From Bacillota bacterium (GTDB taxonomy: Bacteria; Bacillota; UBA4882; UBA10575): a stretch of DNA of 34,200 nt. Location of the stretch: positions 1-34,200 of the forward strand of contig DUNX01000029.1 of NCBI GenBank assembly GCA_012839115.1. The letters are read 5' to 3'. The translations under genes and the position numbers were made by a program. Under the pieces are notes generated by a model. It was not told where the DNA came from and made no database searches. It saw only the letters and a list, made by a program, of their open reading frames with translations. Shown here in pieces: positions 32,288 through 34,200 of the stretch. The first letter of the stretch is position 1. Each line of letters begins with the position of its first letter.

Positions 32288-33285
32288 GCATTGACGTCGG
32301 TTCAGTCAGTACCAACCTGGTTTTACTGGACGAAGACCGGAACGTCATCGATCGAATATACCTGCGGACCAGCGGCCGGCCGCTCCAGACGGTCCAGGAG
32401 GGCCTGGTAAGGATGAAGGAAGCCGCCGGGGGAGAAGAAATCTCTGGAGTGGCGACAACCGGCAGCGCCCGGCGGCTGGCCGGGTTACTGGTCGGCGCCG
32501 ACCTGATCAAGAACGAAATCACCACCCACGCCGTGGCCGCCCTTTATTACCGGCCCGATGTCCGGACTGTTATTGAAATCGGCGGCCAGGATTCGAAGGT
32601 TATTATCATCCGGGACGGGATCGCCCTTGACTTTGCCATGAACACCATCTGCGCGGCTGGTACCGGTTCTTTCCTTGACCAGCAAGCGGCCAGGCTAGGG
32701 ATAAGCATTGAGGAATTCAGCGAATTAGCCTTGACCGCCGATGATCCGGTGGCCATCGCCGGGCGCTGCGCTGTATTTGCCGAATCGGACATGATCCACA
32801 AGCAACAGATCGGCCACCCGCTCAAGAATATCGCCGCCGGCCTTTGCGAGGCATTGGTCAAAAACTACCTGAATAATGTGGGGAAAGGCAAAGAGATCCT
32901 CCCGCCTGTGATCTTCCAGGGCGGAGTCGCCGCCAACCTCGGCATTCGCCGGGCTTTCGAAAAAATCCTGGGCTACGAGGTGATTACCCCTGAATACTAT
33001 GACGTCATGGGCGCCCTAGGCGCCGCCCTGCTGGTCCGGGAGAAATTTGTCAACTCCGGCAGCCCCACCGCCTTCGTCGGCTGGAGCCTCTGCGAAGAGG
33101 AGATCTCCACTACCGGCGAAAGGTGCCATGACTGTGCCAACAACTGCGAACTGGCGGTCTTGCGCCGCGGCGGCAAGATCGTCGCCTACTTCGGCGACCG
33201 CTGTGGCAAATGGTCCCAGCGTGTGCCGGAAGCCGCCGCCACCCAGGAGGTGGGGTCGCGCGCGCCCGCGAATCCGTCTGCGTAA
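32269..33285 (+). CDS. BadF/BcrA/HgdC-type ATPase, dehydratase activator
   Basis: 338-residue ASKHA-fold ATPase that in known systems drives ATP-dependent electron transfer into its dehydratase partner. It has FLGIDVGSVSTNLVLLD (phosphate-1), IEIGGQDSKVI, and the two cysteines that share a bridging [4Fe-4S] cluster in a dimer: NTICAAGTGSF and AGRCAVFAESD. FQGGVAANLGIRRAFE marks the adenosine site. An additional C-terminal segment has CHDCANNC (residues 285-292) and GDRCGKW, possible ligands for a second metal. The last 15 residues are encoded by a GC-rich repeat-like stretch. ATG with GAGGAGG upstream. Its partners are probably the two upstream proteins. Confidence 0.93.
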   Translation: MPKLFLGIDVGSVSTNLVLLDEDRNVIDRIYLRTSGRPLQTVQEGLVRMKEAAGGEEISGVATTGSARRLAGLLVGADLIKNEITTHAVAALYYRPDVRTVIEIGGQDSKVIIIRDGIALDFAMNTICAAGTGSFLDQQAARLGISIEEFSELALTADDPVAIAGRCAVFAESDMIHKQQIGHPLKNIAAGLCEALVKNYLNNVGKGKEILPPVIFQGGVAANLGIRRAFEKILGYEVITPEYYDVMGALGAALLVREKFVNSGSPTAFVGWSLCEEEISTTGERCHDCANNCELAVLRRGGKIVAYFGDRCGKWSQRVPEAAATQEVGSRAPANPSA

Positions 33286-33333
33286 AGCTACGTGAAACGA
33301 TGGAGCCCTAGCTAAGGTCGCGCGTGCGCGAAT
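33254..33333. repeat. Pair of GC-rich imperfect repeats at the end of the activator gene
   Basis: GGTCGCGCGCGCCCGCGAAT at 33254-33273 resembles GGTCGCGCGTGCGCGAAT at 33316-33333, differing by a 2-nt gap and one base. The first copy encodes the C-terminal tail of the activator; the second is intergenic. Confidence 0.65.
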
Positions 33334-33394
33334 GTTTTGCCCTCATCCGGAGAACACCTCCGGCCGCCCGCGCCCGTCACCCGGTAAATCCACC

Positions 33395-33448
33395 GTTCAG
33401 TCGGGACCGGGAGCCCGGCAGAGGCCCACGGTTCAGTCCGGACCGGGA
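33395..33448. repeat. 18-bp direct repeat at 36-bp offset
   Basis: GTTCAGTCGGGACCGGGA at 33395-33412 recurs with one change at 33431-33448. The second copy contains the stop codon of the TtcA-like gene, so the first may be a duplicated gene end. Confidence 0.75.
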
Positions 33449-34200
33449 AACCCGTCAACCTCCGGTTCCGCAGTGAAAACACCCGGCGACCGCTTGGCCG
33501 GCCAAAGCTGGATGGGGTTACCCTCGCGCATTGCCGCGGCCAGATTTGTATAGACCCAGCGCCGTTCCCGGGTGAGCTCTCTCAACAGTTCCTTGACTTT
33601 TTGCCGGTACGAGGCGCCCGCAAAGGAACAAACCGGTTTTGCCGGGGTAAAAGGCACAAAAGATGCGGCCTTCTTTACCTCCCGCTCCCGGAGATACACC
33701 AGGGGCCGGATCACGGTGACACCGGTCCGGTCCAGGTGGGTCTTGGGCAAAAAGGTGCAGATCTGCCCGGAGTAAAGGATGCTCATGAGAAAAGTCTCCA
33801 CCGCATCGTCATGGTGGTGGCCAAGGGCTACTTTATTAAAACCGTGCTCTCTGGCAAACCGGCAGATAATCCCCCGCCGTAGGTACGAACAGCGGGCGCA
33901 GGGGTCGTCAAACCCGGCCACTGCCCGCCCGATCTCTGTTTTCAACAAGTGGTGCTCGACCCCGAGCAAACGGCAGAACTCTACCAGCGGCCCCGGGTCA
34001 AGGGGTTCCATCCCCGGGTCGATGGTAATAGCGGCCAACTCCCCCTCCACCACCCCGTAACGGGCCAAAACCACCAGGGCGTAAAGGAGAAGGGCGCTGT
34101 CTTTCCCCCCGGAAAACCCCACCAGGATCCGGTCCCCCGGGTCAAGCATATCAAATTCCCGGAGCGCCTTTAACACCTTCCGGTTATAAAGGCGGGGTAA
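33433..34200 (-). CDS. TtcA-like PP-loop ATPase, 5'-partial
   Basis: N-type ATP pyrophosphatase of the TtcA/TilS group; TtcA uses ATP and a sulfur donor to make 2-thiocytidine in tRNA. Visible are the PP-loop GFSGGKDSALLL, CARCSYLRRG (two Cys), GHHHDDAVETFLMS and a third Cys in KPVCSFAG. Three such cysteines bind the [4Fe-4S] cluster in TtcA. A GTG at 34176 is possible but has no good ribosome site. The frame stays open to the window edge with the family-like sequence LPRLYNRK just before it, so I treat the gene as entering from the right. Relatives of this short type have not all been shown to modify tRNA. Confidence 0.9.
   Translation of the reverse strand, partial: LPRLYNRKVLKALREFDMLDPGDRILVGFSGGKDSALLLYALVVLARYGVVEGELAAITIDPGMEPLDPGPLVEFCRLLGVEHHLLKTEIGRAVAGFDDPCARCSYLRRGIICRFAREHGFNKVALGHHHDDAVETFLMSILYSGQICTFLPKTHLDRTGVTVIRPLVYLREREVKKAASFVPFTPAKPVCSFAGASYRQKVKELLRELTRERRWVYTNLAAAMREGNPIQLWPAKRSPGVFTAEPEVDGFPGPD

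Overview
The window looks like a chromosomal segment of a Bacillota (Firmicutes) bacterium, probably one with two membranes. The Firmicutes assignment rests on the mix of PcrA, YitT, an AMIN-domain amidase, MazEF/NdoA-type toxin-antitoxin, CsaB, a TagA-family enzyme, SLH proteins, GG-rich Shine-Dalgarno sites and frequent TTG starts. The two-membrane idea rests on a predicted outer-membrane beta-barrel protein (12302-14980) and a small SLH/coiled-coil/membrane-anchor protein (6331-6864) built like Thermotoga Omp-alpha. That placement is inference; no rRNA or tRNA gene was seen.

Layout from left to right. 1-6234 (minus strand): hisD-hisB-pcrA-amidase behind one good promoter. 6243-6946: a single SLH gene with its own terminator. 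7000-12070 (minus): lipoprotein, O-antigen ligase/polymerase-like protein, csaB, tagA-like gene and yitT, an envelope-polysaccharide and S-layer-anchoring group. 12302-18456: the accessory locus. 18485-23568 (minus): CDF transporter, cheR, acpS, nnr and alr from one promoter. 23617-24107: a small divergent gene of unknown function. 24199-29624 (minus): mazE-like gene, mazF, gltX, a PfpI-family gene, glmM and nagB. 30175-33285 (plus): three genes related to 2-hydroxyacyl-CoA dehydratases and their activator. 33433-34200: a TtcA-like gene running off the window.

The most interesting region is 12302-18456. Four secreted small beta-sandwich proteins share a W-(Q/E)-(L/I) core motif and, in three of them, a Y-x(4-5)-(T/V)-x-(L) final strand. 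They sit with a PapD-like tandem Ig-domain protein and, convergently, an 892-residue protein ordered as signal peptide, two Ig-like domains, beta-barrel-like region, two SdrD-B-like domains. This resembles a chaperone-usher pilus system, although a relative of the WxL/DUF916 surface systems is a serious alternative. The four-gene operon is preceded by what I read as a class II cyclic di-GMP riboswitch, and the lone fourth subunit gene by a class I cyclic di-GMP riboswitch. Each has a near-consensus promoter upstream and an intrinsic terminator overlapping the aptamer, so both look like transcriptional ON switches. Cyclic di-GMP would thus turn on surface-appendage subunits through two unrelated RNA sensors in the same few kilobases.

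Start codons were reassigned from Shine-Dalgarno position in many genes. TTG starts are common here, and acpS may use ATC.
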